Shown here: in pieces, positions 7,579 to 15,984 of the stretch
How the letters are laid out: each line of letters starts with the position of its first letter
How positions within the stretch are numbered: the first letter of the stretch is position 1
NCBI RefSeq assembly: GCF_030316765.1
Contig: NZ_JASZYT010000009.1
Coordinates: 62,001-126,000 of the forward strand
Direction: 5' to 3'
Source: Variovorax saccharolyticus
GTDB taxonomy: Bacteria; Pseudomonadota; Gammaproteobacteria; Burkholderiales; Burkholderiaceae_C
Length of the DNA stretch: 64,000 nt
The notes under the pieces: generated by a model
Database searches by the model: none
The model's input: only the letters and a program-made list of their open reading frames with translations
What the model was told of the DNA's origin: nothing
Translations under genes and position numbers: made by a program

Positions 7579-8832
7579 ATGCAACGAAGGACTTTCATGA
7601 AAGCCGGCACCGGCGTCGCGTCGGCGGCCGCGCTCGCCGGCGCCGCGGCTGCCGGCGCCCAGCCAGCGGGCGACGCCGCGCGCCCGGACCAGCGGATGGG
7701 GCAGAAGTACCGGTTCAACGATCCCAACATGGACCTGTTCTTCATGGCCGCCATGAGTTGGGGCCCGACCGGCGGACTCGACATCGGACAGGCGCACTAC
7801 ATCGCATCGACCATCAAGGACGGCGACGCCGACAGCTGGGTCCAGGCCTTCGCCAGCTACGGCGACCTGCAGAACGCGCAGGCCGACACATGGAAGCAGC
7901 GCGGCTGGCGGCAGGCCGCGGGTGAGGCACGGCTGAAGGCCTTCGCGAGCTACCGCTCTTCATGGCAGTTCGCCGCGCCCGGCGAAGGCTTCGCGTCGCT
8001 GTACGCCAGGCACAAGGCCGCCTTTGCCAGTGCGATGTCTGAACTGGAGTTGCCGGCTACCTTCTTCGTTGCGCCCTACCAGGGCAAGGGACTGCCGGGC
8101 GTCCATCTGCAGAACCCGGCGAAGGATGCACCGCTGGTGCTCGTGATCGGCGGTGCCGACACCTGCTTCGAGGACCTGTTCCTCACGGTTGGCCGCAATC
8201 TGCTGAATCGCGGCTTCTCGGTCGCGCTGGTGGACTTGCCGGGCCAGGGCATCACGCAGGCCAGCGGCCTGTACTGGGAGACCGAAGCGGAAAAGCCCGT
8301 CGCGGCCGTGATCGACCTGCTCGTCGAGCGCTTCGGTGCCCGGCCGGGCCGCATCGCCCTGCTCGGCCTGAGCCTCGGCGGCTACTTCGTCGCACGGGCC
8401 GCCGGCCACGAGACCCGCGTCGCGACCGTGATGGCGAGCACGCCCTTCCCCGATCCCGCGGATCTCTTCGCCAAGTCGGTGCGCCATGCCATGGCGACGG
8501 GCGGCACGCCGACCGATGCCGCGCTGCGCAGCTACCAGTCGTCGCTGTGGAAAGCCGGCGCCAGGTCGCCCGAGGAATTCGTCGCCCGCACGGCCGGGAT
8601 GAAGGCGGATCCTTCGCTCGTCAGCCTGCCTTTCCTGTCGATCCTCGGCGCGGGCGATTCGCCGGTCTTCGCCGCGCAGGCCAAGGCATGGCATCGCGAC
8701 ATACGCTCCCCGCGCAAGTCCTTCGTGCTGCTGGACGCGGCCACCGGCGCCGACGGCCATGTGCAGGTCAACAACCGCCTGCGGCTGGCGCAGGAGTGCT
8801 GCGGCTGGCTGGGCGAGATATTCGCGGGTTGA
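7579..8832 (+). CDS. Tat-exported alpha/beta-hydrolase (FrsA/DUF1100-like)
   Basis: A 417-residue hydrolase with a twin-arginine leader (QRRTFMKAG followed by an Ala-rich stretch), so it is probably folded before export to the periplasm. The region MDLFFMAAMSWGPTGG and the helical part near residues 60-120 resemble the N-terminal cap of the FrsA/2,6-dihydropseudooxynicotine hydrolase group. The catalytic domain shows the nucleophile elbow GLSLGG and a late GADGHVQ with the likely catalytic His. The ATG at 7579 follows a CAGGAGA site; an out-of-frame ATG five bases upstream is ignored. The substrate is unknown, possibly a ketone or C-C bond substrate as in that group. It is convergent with its likely regulator. 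Confidence 0.8.
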   Translation: MQRRTFMKAGTGVASAAALAGAAAAGAQPAGDAARPDQRMGQKYRFNDPNMDLFFMAAMSWGPTGGLDIGQAHYIASTIKDGDADSWVQAFASYGDLQNAQADTWKQRGWRQAAGEARLKAFASYRSSWQFAAPGEGFASLYARHKAAFASAMSELELPATFFVAPYQGKGLPGVHLQNPAKDAPLVLVIGGADTCFEDLFLTVGRNLLNRGFSVALVDLPGQGITQASGLYWETEAEKPVAAVIDLLVERFGARPGRIALLGLSLGGYFVARAAGHETRVATVMASTPFPDPADLFAKSVRHAMATGGTPTDAALRSYQSSLWKAGARSPEEFVARTAGMKADPSLVSLPFLSILGAGDSPVFAAQAKAWHRDIRSPRKSFVLLDAATGADGHVQVNNRLRLAQECCGWLGEIFAG

Positions 8833-8856
8833 GCGCCAGCTGCTTGCAGACCCGCG

Positions 8857-9504
8857 TCAGGCAGCAACGCCGAGAAAGCGCACCGCGAGCAGCACCAGCG
8901 CATCCTCCAGCTTCTGCCGCTGAAGCGATTCCGCTCCGTACGCCACATAGCCGCGCAGCACGCCGGCAATGGCGTGGGTCAGCACGAAGGCTTCCGCCGG
9001 AGTCATCGTCCGTTGCCTGCCGTCGGGAGTGAGAACGCCCGCGGAAGTCAGCAGTTCGGCAATGCCGGCATACAGCGGACTGAGGCGCGTCCCGGCCCCG
9101 CGCCCGAGCGCATGCGCCATCAGCATGCGATGCACGCGCGCCCGTCCGCCATAGGTGCCCAGCACCGCCCGCACGATCAGCCGGATGCGGTCGCCCGGTG
9201 CGGCAGGCGCCGGCCCGGTCAACGACGCCATCGCCTTGGCGGCCATGGCGTCGACCTCGCGCTGAACCAGGGCATTCAGGATCGCCTGCTTGTCGTCGAA
9301 ATACTGATAGAGCGTGCCGATGCTCACGCCGGCTTTCTCGGCAACGGCATTGGTGGTCAGAGACTCGACATCGCCCTTGTCCAGCAGGCGGGTGGCGGCC
9401 TCCAGGATGAGCTCGACCTTCTGGAGCGCGCGCGCCTGGCGGGGCTCTCGGCGTGCCGATGCGGGCGTGTCTTTCGTGGCTGTCTGGCGCATGTCCGGGC
9501 CCAT
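8857..9504 (-). CDS. TetR/AcrR-family regulator
   Basis: A 215-residue TetR regulator. The helix-turn-helix occupies about residues 45-75 (TTNAVAEKAGVSIGTLYQYFDDKQAIL), and the C-terminal ligand domain is of the common TetR_C type. An alternative start at MRQTATK would remove four residues. It is convergent with the hydrolase at 7579; an operator-like sequence occurs before both genes, suggesting autoregulation and control of the hydrolase. Confidence 0.88.
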   Translation of the reverse strand: MGPDMRQTATKDTPASARREPRQARALQKVELILEAATRLLDKGDVESLTTNAVAEKAGVSIGTLYQYFDDKQAILNALVQREVDAMAAKAMASLTGPAPAAPGDRIRLIVRAVLGTYGGRARVHRMLMAHALGRGAGTRLSPLYAGIAELLTSAGVLTPDGRQRTMTPAEAFVLTHAIAGVLRGYVAYGAESLQRQKLEDALVLLAVRFLGVAA

Positions 9505-9519
9505 GGATGGCGAGGAATG

Positions 9520-9532
9520 TGAGTCTTGCTCA
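9520..9532 (-). promoter_or_regulatory. TetR-type operator upstream of the TetR gene
   Basis: TGAGTCTTGCTCA on the plus strand, 16 bases upstream of the TetR start codon. It matches the site at 7519-7531 at ten of 13 positions, and the flanking AATG and T are also shared. A possible -35 (TTGAGG on the minus strand, 9539-9544) lies just upstream; the -10 match is poor. Confidence 0.5.
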
Positions 9533-9582
9533 TCTTAACCTCAATCGCCTCGAGTCAACCCGCCAGATCTCGCGGCCCAGCC

Positions 9583-10053
9583 TCAATGCGTGTGGGGTTG
9601 CGACACCGCCGGACGCTCGGGGACAGTCACGAAAATGCTCTCGGCAGTCAGGATTTTGTGGGTCGGGTCGGCGACCTCGATCAGCATCTTGTGGACGCCC
9701 GGGACGAGCCCGACCACGATGATGGGATCTTCGCTGGTGTGAGCCCAGGTGCCTGGCCGATCGTCGACCGTCACGTGCAGGTGGCCCACACGCGGCGAGA
9801 CGCCGCGGGCGCCATCGCCGAAGATCGGAATGATCCGGACGTTCTCGGTGCGGTACTGAAGGATGACGACGCCACGTGCGAGCGGATCGGCCAAGGGCTG
9901 ATATACGACCAGCTTGGCGGCCGGTTCCGATGCCAGCGGAATGACCGCCGCGGGACGTCCGACCTCCGTCGCACACGTCTGCGCGGCGGCAACTGCCGAG
10001 GCAAGAACAAGTCCGGCCCACAGCGGGGCAGCGGCGATGAGGGAAAGCTTCAT
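9583..10053 (-). CDS. small exported protein (possibly DUF6130)
   Basis: A 156-residue protein starting at MKLSLIAAAPLW with a clear signal peptide (cleavage near AVAAAQT). The longer open frame upstream is not used because the signal peptide starts at this ATG. The mature part carries VGHLHVTVDDRPGTWAHT and a hydrophobic PIIVVGLVPGVHKMLIEVAD block. This is a pattern I associate with the DUF6130 group, but I cannot verify it. The role is unknown. It is divergent from the gene at 10389. Confidence 0.7.
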   Translation of the reverse strand: MKLSLIAAAPLWAGLVLASAVAAAQTCATEVGRPAAVIPLASEPAAKLVVYQPLADPLARGVVILQYRTENVRIIPIFGDGARGVSPRVGHLHVTVDDRPGTWAHTSEDPIIVVGLVPGVHKMLIEVADPTHKILTAESIFVTVPERPAVSQPHTH

Positions 10054-10388
10054 GGGGACTCCGTCGAAATTCGAGGATGGGTGTCGGCCGAATTCTGTGA
10101 CTGCACCCGGCGCCCCGACGCGAGCTGCGTATGCCCATGTATAGGCCCGCCGAAACAAGACACTACGTTGCCATCCGCAGAGACTTGATCGGTGCCGACG
10201 GCATGGCTCGGGCAAGGGTTTGAAAAGTAGTGTGACGGACTCTCCCCCTCGATACACAACCATACGGCGACGAGGTCCGATGCAGGTTTCGCGGCCAACA
10301 ATCAGCCGTCCAGCATCAAGAACCAATGACGGACCGCGCACCACCCCACCATTGCGCGAGCGCTCTCTCCATCTCCAAAGGAACCATC
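10054..10388. other. divergent intergenic region (335 bases)
   Basis: It separates two small exported-protein genes. No frame here looks coding, and I found no strong dyad, RNA gene or repeat. It presumably holds two divergent promoters and long leaders. Confidence 0.5.
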
Positions 10389-10775
10389 ATGAAGATCTCT
10401 ACCCTCCTGACCACCACGGCAATCTCCACGCTCCTCGCATTCAGCGCCAGCGCAAGTGCCGAGCAGTACCAGGGCGTTCTGAAACTCGAATCCAATGCCA
10501 GCCGCGCCGAAGTTCAGCGCGAGGCCATGGTCGCGGCGCACAGCGCCGATCCTTATCGTGAAGGTGCATCGGCAGGCATCGGCCCGTTCATCGGCCACCG
10601 CGATCGCGCCACCGTTCGCGCCGAGGCTCTCGCCGCCGCGCGCGCCGGCAACATCTATTCCGATGGTTCGATCGCGTTCGCGACGCCTCCGGCAACCACC
10701 CAGGCCGACCGTCAGGCCGTTCGCGCCGAGGCGCGAGCAACAGCTGCGCGCGGCGTCACCGAAGGCACGTTGTAG
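10389..10775 (+). CDS. DUF4148-like exported protein
   Basis: A 128-residue protein starting at MKISTLLTTTAIS after an AAAGGA site. The signal peptide ends near SASAE. The mature protein contains two copies of an Arg-Ala-Glu-Val-type segment (SRAEVQREAMVAAHSADPY and TVRAEALAAARAGNIY) and a third shorter one (AVRAEARATAARG). This repeated V.REA..AA pattern is typical of the DUF4148 group in Burkholderiales. The function of that group is unknown; some members respond to stress. It is a stand-alone gene. Confidence 0.72.
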   Translation: MKISTLLTTTAISTLLAFSASASAEQYQGVLKLESNASRAEVQREAMVAAHSADPYREGASAGIGPFIGHRDRATVRAEALAAARAGNIYSDGSIAFATPPATTQADRQAVRAEARATAARGVTEGTL

Positions 10776-10776
10776 T

Positions 10777-10791
10777 CGCGGTGCTTCCGCG
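10777..10791. terminator. GC hairpin in a convergent gap
   Basis: CGCGG, loop TGCTT, CCGCG: a perfect five-base-pair stem exactly between the stops of the DUF4148-like gene and the gene at 10793. There is no T tract. Confidence 0.35.
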
Positions 10792-10792
10792 C

Positions 10793-11428
10793 TCAGTCGG
10801 CCTGCTTCGGCTGGCGGGACGCCGGCTTTGCATCGATCAGATACGGGACCATCGAATGATGCCGATAGGCGATCTCGCCGATGGCCTCGTAGCTGGTGCT
10901 GCCAATCTCGAAAAGCTCGCCTGTCGCGGCGCCATCGGCGAGCTGGTCTACCAATTCCTGGCTGACGAGCAGGTACTCGGACTCGGGCACCGAGTTCTTC
11001 AGCAGCCGGTGCGCGACGATGATGCTCTTGCCGATGAACTTCGAATGCCCCTTGACCTGCATGGTGCGAGCCGGCCCCAGGTGCGCCACGAACTTGAGCG
11101 ACAGGCGGCTCACGCTCGAACAGGCGCCGCATTGGCAGACGCGCAGGCTCTCGATCTTCTTGAGATGCGCATGAAAGTCCATGAACATCTTCTTTGCCTG
11201 CGCCAGCAGCTCGGCCAAGGACGGCGGCATGCCTGTGCGAAAGAACAGCACCGCGTCGCCCTCGAACTCGGACACTTCCAGGCCAAGCTCGTCGGCGTCG
11301 ACGAGCAACTCCAGCAGTTCCTGGATGATGTGCTGGCTGTGGCTCATCTCGGTCTCGGTCACGAACTGGGTGAAACCGCTGATGTCCGGGATGAAGAAAA
11401 GTACGTTGGAAGAATCTGGTGTCGCCAC
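10793..11428 (-). CDS. DUF2652 protein, degenerate class III cyclase-like
   Basis: A 211-residue protein starting with GTG. The N-terminal FFIPDISGFTQFV and the later FEGDAVLFF supply both metal-binding Asp positions of class III nucleotidyl cyclases. The block GKSIIVAHRLLKN aligns with the cyclase transition-state motif G..VN.AARL but has Ile in place of the Asn, so cyclase activity is doubtful. A Cys cluster (RVCQCGACSS) lies near residues 96-105. The family is annotated as DUF2652; its role is unknown. No effector gene is adjacent. Confidence 0.78.
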   Translation of the reverse strand: MATPDSSNVLFFIPDISGFTQFVTETEMSHSQHIIQELLELLVDADELGLEVSEFEGDAVLFFRTGMPPSLAELLAQAKKMFMDFHAHLKKIESLRVCQCGACSSVSRLSLKFVAHLGPARTMQVKGHSKFIGKSIIVAHRLLKNSVPESEYLLVSQELVDQLADGAATGELFEIGSTSYEAIGEIAYRHHSMVPYLIDAKPASRQPKQAD

Positions 11429-11614
11429 GGCTCACCCCCACTGTCTAGCTAAAGCGCCAAGCCCTGCAACCTGGGTGCATCGACCAGCATTTTCGCTTGC
11501 GGCGGCCGGCCAGCCATTTCAGCTCAGCGCACGGGAGAAGTCGCGCAGGTCGGTGACGATGGCCTGCGGTTCTTCTCAGGCGCCGGATGCCGGGACCGGG
11601 GTCACATCAGATTG

Positions 11615-11646
11615 TATTTGAACATTGATGTTCAAATATGTACGAT
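11615..11646 (+). promoter_or_regulatory. sulfatase promoter with perfect 11-2-11 dyad
   Basis: TATTTGAACAT (11615-11625), TG, and ATGTTCAAATA (11628-11638) form a perfect inverted repeat. A -35 candidate TTGAAC (11618-11623) lies within the left arm, and 17 bases on is TACGAT (11641-11646), so a bound protein would cover the promoter. The TetR gene at 13572-14237 is the obvious candidate repressor. The predicted leader is about 60 bases. Confidence 0.65.
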
Positions 11647-11711
11647 ATGGTTCCTGCGCAGAACCGGCTTGGTTTCCACGCCCCGCGCACCCGAACCCAT
11701 CGTCCAACAGC

Positions 11712-13541
11712 ATGATGAACACCCAGCTCCCGCCCCAGGAATTCGATGCCGGCCGCCGCGATCTGCTGAAGCGCGTCGGGGCCGGGACCCTCGCCGCCGG
11801 ACTCGGCTCGGCGGCGACGGCGCGCGAAGCCGCGCCCTCCTCCACTTCGCCTTCTGCGGCGCCGGCGAAGCGTGGCGCCCAGCGAGGCGGCCCCTGCAAC
11901 ATCCTGTTCATCCTGAGCGACCAGGAGCGCTTCATGCGGCCCGGCGAACTGCCGAGCGGCTATCGGCTGCCGGGACACGAGCGCCTGGCTCGCAGCGGCA
12001 CGGTGTTCGAGAACCATCGAATCAATTCCTGCGTGTGCACGCCCTCGCGCTCCGTGCTCTACACCGGCCAGCACATCCAGCACACGAAGATGTTCGACAA
12101 CACGAACTTCCCCTGGATCCAGAGCATGTCGACCGACCTGCCCACGGTGGGCGACCTGCTGCGCAAGGCCGGCTACTACACCGCATACAAGGGCAAGTGG
12201 CACCTCACCAAGGAATTCGAAACGGTCAACGAGCTCGGCTCGCCGACCCGGATCTTCACCCAGGAGATGGAAGCCTACGGCTTCAGCGACTACATGGGCG
12301 TCGGCGACATCATTGCGCACGACCAGGGCGGCTACCTGCACGACGGCATCACGGCCGCCATGGGCGTGAGCTGGCTGCGCGGGCGCGGCATGGACCTGGC
12401 CGCGGAAGGCAAGCCGTGGTTCCTGGCCGTGAACCTGGTGAACCCGCACGACGTCATGTTCCTCAATACCGACCGACCCGGCGAGGTTTCGCAAGCGAAG
12501 AACATGCTGGGCACGCTCGAACCCGAGCCCTCGCATCCGCTCTACGCCAGGCAATGGGCCTTCGAGCTGCCGCCGAGCTACAGCCAGCCGCTCACCGGCC
12601 ATGGGCGCCCGCCGGCCCATGCCGACTACCTGAGGTCGCACGACGGCCTGGTGGGCCACATCGCCAACGAAGACTGGCGCTGGCGCCGCCGGCACAATTA
12701 CTACCTCAACTGCCTGCGCGACGTCGACCGCCACATCGTCTCGCTGCTCGACGAACTCGACGCGCTGGGGCTGGCATCGAACACCATCGTCGTGCTGACG
12801 GCCGACCATGGCGACCTGGACGGCGCGCACCGGCTGCACGGCAAGGGCGCCACCGCCTATCGCGAGCAGAACCACGTTCCGCTGATCGTCGCGCACCCGG
12901 CGCATCCGGGTGGCCGCCGCTGCCGGGCCGTGACCTCGCACCTGGACATCGCGCCGACGCTGGTGGGACTGACCGGAGCCGATGCGGGCAAGAAGGCCGC
13001 GATCACCCAGGGCCTGCCGGGCAAGGACTTCAGCTGGCTGCTCGACGCACCGGGCAAGGCCGGCCACGACGCGGTGCGCGACGGCGCGCTCTACTGCTAC
13101 AACATGTTCGCCTACATCGACGGCGACTTCATGGCCCAGGCGGTGGCGATGATGCTGCAGCCCGACGGCAAGGCCAAGGTGCAGGCGGCGGCCAAGGACG
13201 GCAGCCTGCGCCCCGACATGCGCAAGCGCGGCGCGATCCGCGGCGTGTTCGACGGCCGCTACCAGTTCACGCGCTACTTCTCGCCCAAGCAGCACAACCG
13301 GCCGACCTCGATCGAGACCCTGTTCGGCCTCAACGACGTCGAGCTCTACGACCTCGCGCGGGACCCTCAGGAACTGAACAACCTGGCGCTCGACCGCGAG
13401 CGCCATGCCGCGCTGCTGATGGCGATGAACGACAAGCTCAACCGGCTCATCGACGCCGAGGTCGGCCAGGACATCGGCCAGATGCTGCCGGGCGGCGTGG
13501 ACGCCGGCTGGGTCGCGACCGACGCGGTCAAGGACGTCTGA
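11712..13541 (+). CDS. Tat-exported sulfatase (formylglycine type)
   Basis: A 609-residue type I sulfatase. The start is placed at MMNTQLPPQE so that the Tat motif GRRDLLKRVG sits at residues 14-23; the open frame extends 29 codons further into the promoter dyad, which is unlikely to be coding. Metal-binding Asp70-Gln71 (LSDQE) precedes the signature CTPSR at 109-113, where Cys109 would be converted to formylglycine. A further metal/catalytic block is TADHGDLDGAH. The enzyme should hydrolyse a sulfate or phosphonate ester in the periplasm; the substrate cannot be told. No sulfatase-maturase gene is present in the window. Confidence 0.9.
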   Translation: MMNTQLPPQEFDAGRRDLLKRVGAGTLAAGLGSAATAREAAPSSTSPSAAPAKRGAQRGGPCNILFILSDQERFMRPGELPSGYRLPGHERLARSGTVFENHRINSCVCTPSRSVLYTGQHIQHTKMFDNTNFPWIQSMSTDLPTVGDLLRKAGYYTAYKGKWHLTKEFETVNELGSPTRIFTQEMEAYGFSDYMGVGDIIAHDQGGYLHDGITAAMGVSWLRGRGMDLAAEGKPWFLAVNLVNPHDVMFLNTDRPGEVSQAKNMLGTLEPEPSHPLYARQWAFELPPSYSQPLTGHGRPPAHADYLRSHDGLVGHIANEDWRWRRRHNYYLNCLRDVDRHIVSLLDELDALGLASNTIVVLTADHGDLDGAHRLHGKGATAYREQNHVPLIVAHPAHPGGRRCRAVTSHLDIAPTLVGLTGADAGKKAAITQGLPGKDFSWLLDAPGKAGHDAVRDGALYCYNMFAYIDGDFMAQAVAMMLQPDGKAKVQAAAKDGSLRPDMRKRGAIRGVFDGRYQFTRYFSPKQHNRPTSIETLFGLNDVELYDLARDPQELNNLALDRERHAALLMAMNDKLNRLIDAEVGQDIGQMLPGGVDAGWVATDAVKDV

Positions 13542-13545
13542 GCGA

Positions 13546-13561
13546 CAGGCGGCGCCGCCTG
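13546..13561. terminator. GC palindrome in a convergent gap
   Basis: CAGGCGGC followed by its reverse complement, in the 30-base gap between the sulfatase and its TetR gene. There is no T tract. Confidence 0.35.
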
Positions 13562-13571
13562 CCGAGCGCGA

Positions 13572-14237
13572 TCAGCTGCCGTCGGTCGCCGGCGGCAACT
13601 GGGGCAGTTCGCTGCGCGCCAGCGCCTTGGCCTCCTTGCGCGGCAGGCCCAGGGCGAGCAGGGCCAGTTCGGCGGTGTTGGCGCCGACCTCGCGCCAGGT
13701 GCCATGGCCCTCGAGCACCGGGAACATCGCGGCCAGCGTGCCGCCGGTGAGCATGCCCACCATCGAGGGCAGTTGCTGCTCGGTGATCTTGTAGCGGCCG
13801 GAAGCGATGCCCGCGCGCAGGTTGGCCACCGGGTCGGTGGCCCAGACCGCCTGCAGCGATGCGTTGCTGAGGCCGAAGCGGTTCATGAACCGGCCCCACA
13901 GCGGCTCGTCGTGGGCGCGCCGGATGTACTGGCGCACACCGATCGACAGGTTGCGCGCCGGATCGTCGTTGTCGGGAAAACTGAGCACCACGCGGTGCGC
14001 CATGTCGCGCACCAGTTGCGCCGCGACTTCCTCGAACAGCTTGTCGACATCGGCCACGTTGGCGTAGATGGTGCCGCGCGCCATGCCGGCCGCGGCCGCG
14101 AGCTCGCTGATGCTGACGCGGGTCACGCCCAGTTCGGTGAACAGTCCCATGGCGGCCGCGTGGATACGCCTGCGCGCCACGGTCATCGGTGCAGGTGCCG
14201 CTTGCTCGAAAGCACTCGAATGGACGCTTTTGCTCAT
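13572..14237 (-). CDS. TetR/AcrR-family regulator
   Basis: A 221-residue TetR protein. The DNA-binding region is about residues 25-70 (RRIHAAAMGLFTELGVTRVSISELAAAAGMARGT...). The rest is a TetR C-terminal ligand domain with PLWGRFMNRFGL. It is convergent with the sulfatase and divergent from the DUF1254 operon, so it may control either or both. A weaker dyad (ATGTTC, six bases, GGACAT at 14240-14257) touches its start codon and shares the TGAACAT half with the sulfatase dyad. Confidence 0.85.
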   Translation of the reverse strand: MSKSVHSSAFEQAAPAPMTVARRRIHAAAMGLFTELGVTRVSISELAAAAGMARGTIYANVADVDKLFEEVAAQLVRDMAHRVVLSFPDNDDPARNLSIGVRQYIRRAHDEPLWGRFMNRFGLSNASLQAVWATDPVANLRAGIASGRYKITEQQLPSMVGMLTGGTLAAMFPVLEGHGTWREVGANTAELALLALGLPRKEAKALARSELPQLPPATDGS

Positions 14238-14239
14238 GG

Positions 14240-14257
14240 ATGTTCAGTTGCGGACAT
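14240..14257 (-). promoter_or_regulatory. imperfect dyad upstream of the TetR gene
   Basis: ATGTTC and GGACAT, six bases apart, form an inverted repeat with one mismatch. It begins three bases upstream of the TetR start codon. The half-site TGAACAT (minus strand) also occurs in the sulfatase dyad, but the spacing differs, so a shared regulator is only a suggestion. Confidence 0.3.
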
Positions 14258-14424
14258 TCTATGTCTGCAAGGCCGGGGGATTCCGGGGGCTCAGCCCGGA
14301 CGCTTGGCAATTGGCCCAAGGTCCAATTCCCCCTGGGCGCCGCGCCCGCTATGTTCCAGACACTCGCGAAGACGAGCATGGCCTGCGCATCCGCCCGGGC
14401 GGAACGATTTGAGGAGTAGCCTGA

Positions 14425-15915
14425 ATGAACGACAGCACGACCCGACGCGAAGCCGTCTTCGCCATGACCCTGGGAGCGCTGGGCGCCTGGGTGCCGAGCG
14501 CCCATGCGGCCGATGGCCTCCTGATCGACGCCAAGGAGGCGGTCGAAGAAGGGCTCATGGAGGTCGAGACCGACATCAAGGCGCGGCAGGCGCGCGACCT
14601 CGCGATCGAGGCCTACATCTACGCCTACCCGCTGGTCACGATGGAGCTGACCCGGCGCAGCCTCACCAATGTCGCGGCGCCCGAGGCGAGCAAGGCGCCG
14701 ATGGGCCAGTTCCTCAAGCTGCGCGGCTATCCGCCGGTGGACGACCACGCGGTCACGGCGCCGAATGCCGATACGCTCTACACCATCCTCTGGGTGGACG
14801 TGACCAAGGAGCCGTGGATCATCTCCACGCCCGACATGAAGGGGCGCTTCTTCCTGCTGCCGATGCTGGACGGCTGGACCAATGTCTTCGAGGTTCCGGG
14901 CAAGCGCACGACCGGCACCGGAGCCCAGAAGTTCGCCATCACCGGCCCGGGCTGGAAGGGCCGCTTGCCCGCGGGAGTCAAGCAATACAGGTCGCCGACA
15001 GGAATGGTGTGGATGCTCGGCCGCATCTACTGCACCGGCACGCCGGAAGACTATGCGGCGGTTCATGCGCTGCAGGACCAGATGTCGGCGGTGCCGCTGT
15101 CGTCCTACGGCAAGCCGTTCACGCCGCCGCCGGGGACGGTCGATCCGGGCATCGACTCCAAGACCGCGGTGCGCGAGCAAGTCGACGCGATGGATGCGGC
15201 CAGCTTCTTCGCGCTCTTCGCGCAGCTGCTCAAGACCAATCCGCCGGCCGCGGCCGATGCGCCGATGGTCGCCAAGCTGGCGAAGCTCGGCATCGTGCCG
15301 GGCAAGGACTTCGACGCCACGAAGCTCGACGCCTCGGTCCAGAAGGGATTGGCGAAGGCGCCCAAGCCGGCCCAGGCCAGGATCATGGGCTGGATGAAAA
15401 AGGGCTTGATCGCTGGCGACCTGAAGCTCAAGAACGGCTGGACCTTCACCACCAAGACCGGCCTCTACGGAACCAACTACATCCAGCGGGCCCTGATCAC
15501 CGCGATCGGACTCGGCGCCAACCGGCCCCAGGACGCTGTGTATCCCACGTCCACCGGGCCCGACATCCTCCAGAAGTTCCACGGCTCGAAGAAATACGTC
15601 ATGCGCTTCCCGAAGGGACAGCTGCCGCCGGTGAACGGCTTCTGGTCATTGACGATGTACGACACCGGCTACTTCTTCGTGCCGAACCCGATCAACCGAT
15701 ACACCGTCAGCCAGCGCAACAAGCTCAAGGCCAACGCCGACGGGTCGATCGATCTCTACATCCAGAACGAGTCGCCCGGTGCGGACAAGGAAGAGAACTG
15801 GCTGCCCGCGCCGAAGGAAGGCTTCATCCTCATGATGCGCCTCTACTGGCCGAAGGACACGCCACCTTCGCTGCTGGACGGCAGCTGGGCCATTCCGCGC
15901 GTCAAGCCGGTCTGA
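14425..15915 (+). CDS. DUF1254/DUF1214 exported protein
   Basis: A 496-residue protein with a leader containing TRREAVFAMTLGALG (a weak twin-arginine candidate; cleavage near SAHAAD). The DUF1254 part covers about residues 65-190, with YAYPLVTMELTRR, NADTLYTILWVDV and LLPMLDGWTNVFEVPG. DUF1214 follows near the C terminus, with FWSLTMYDTGYFFVPNPINRY and LYIQNESPG. Both domains are common in periplasmic proteins of unknown function. It heads a six-gene run whose products all appear to be exported. The preceding start site GAGGAG is good. Confidence 0.85.
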   Translation: MNDSTTRREAVFAMTLGALGAWVPSAHAADGLLIDAKEAVEEGLMEVETDIKARQARDLAIEAYIYAYPLVTMELTRRSLTNVAAPEASKAPMGQFLKLRGYPPVDDHAVTAPNADTLYTILWVDVTKEPWIISTPDMKGRFFLLPMLDGWTNVFEVPGKRTTGTGAQKFAITGPGWKGRLPAGVKQYRSPTGMVWMLGRIYCTGTPEDYAAVHALQDQMSAVPLSSYGKPFTPPPGTVDPGIDSKTAVREQVDAMDAASFFALFAQLLKTNPPAAADAPMVAKLAKLGIVPGKDFDATKLDASVQKGLAKAPKPAQARIMGWMKKGLIAGDLKLKNGWTFTTKTGLYGTNYIQRALITAIGLGANRPQDAVYPTSTGPDILQKFHGSKKYVMRFPKGQLPPVNGFWSLTMYDTGYFFVPNPINRYTVSQRNKLKANADGSIDLYIQNESPGADKEENWLPAPKEGFILMMRLYWPKDTPPSLLDGSWAIPRVKPV

Positions 15916-15984
15916 TCGGCGTTGCGTCGGCGTTGCCTCGACGAGGCCGCGCCATCTCTCGCGTTTCGACAACAGGAGAAAAGC

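Noticed and set aside
11607..13406. Minus-strand open frame across the sulfatase
   Set aside because: No recognisable motif; the sulfatase CTPSR signature and metal residues are on the plus strand.
14309..14328. AATTGG / CCAATT dyad before the DUF1254 operon
   Set aside because: Only six-base arms, no -35/-10 pair at a sensible distance, and no matching site elsewhere.
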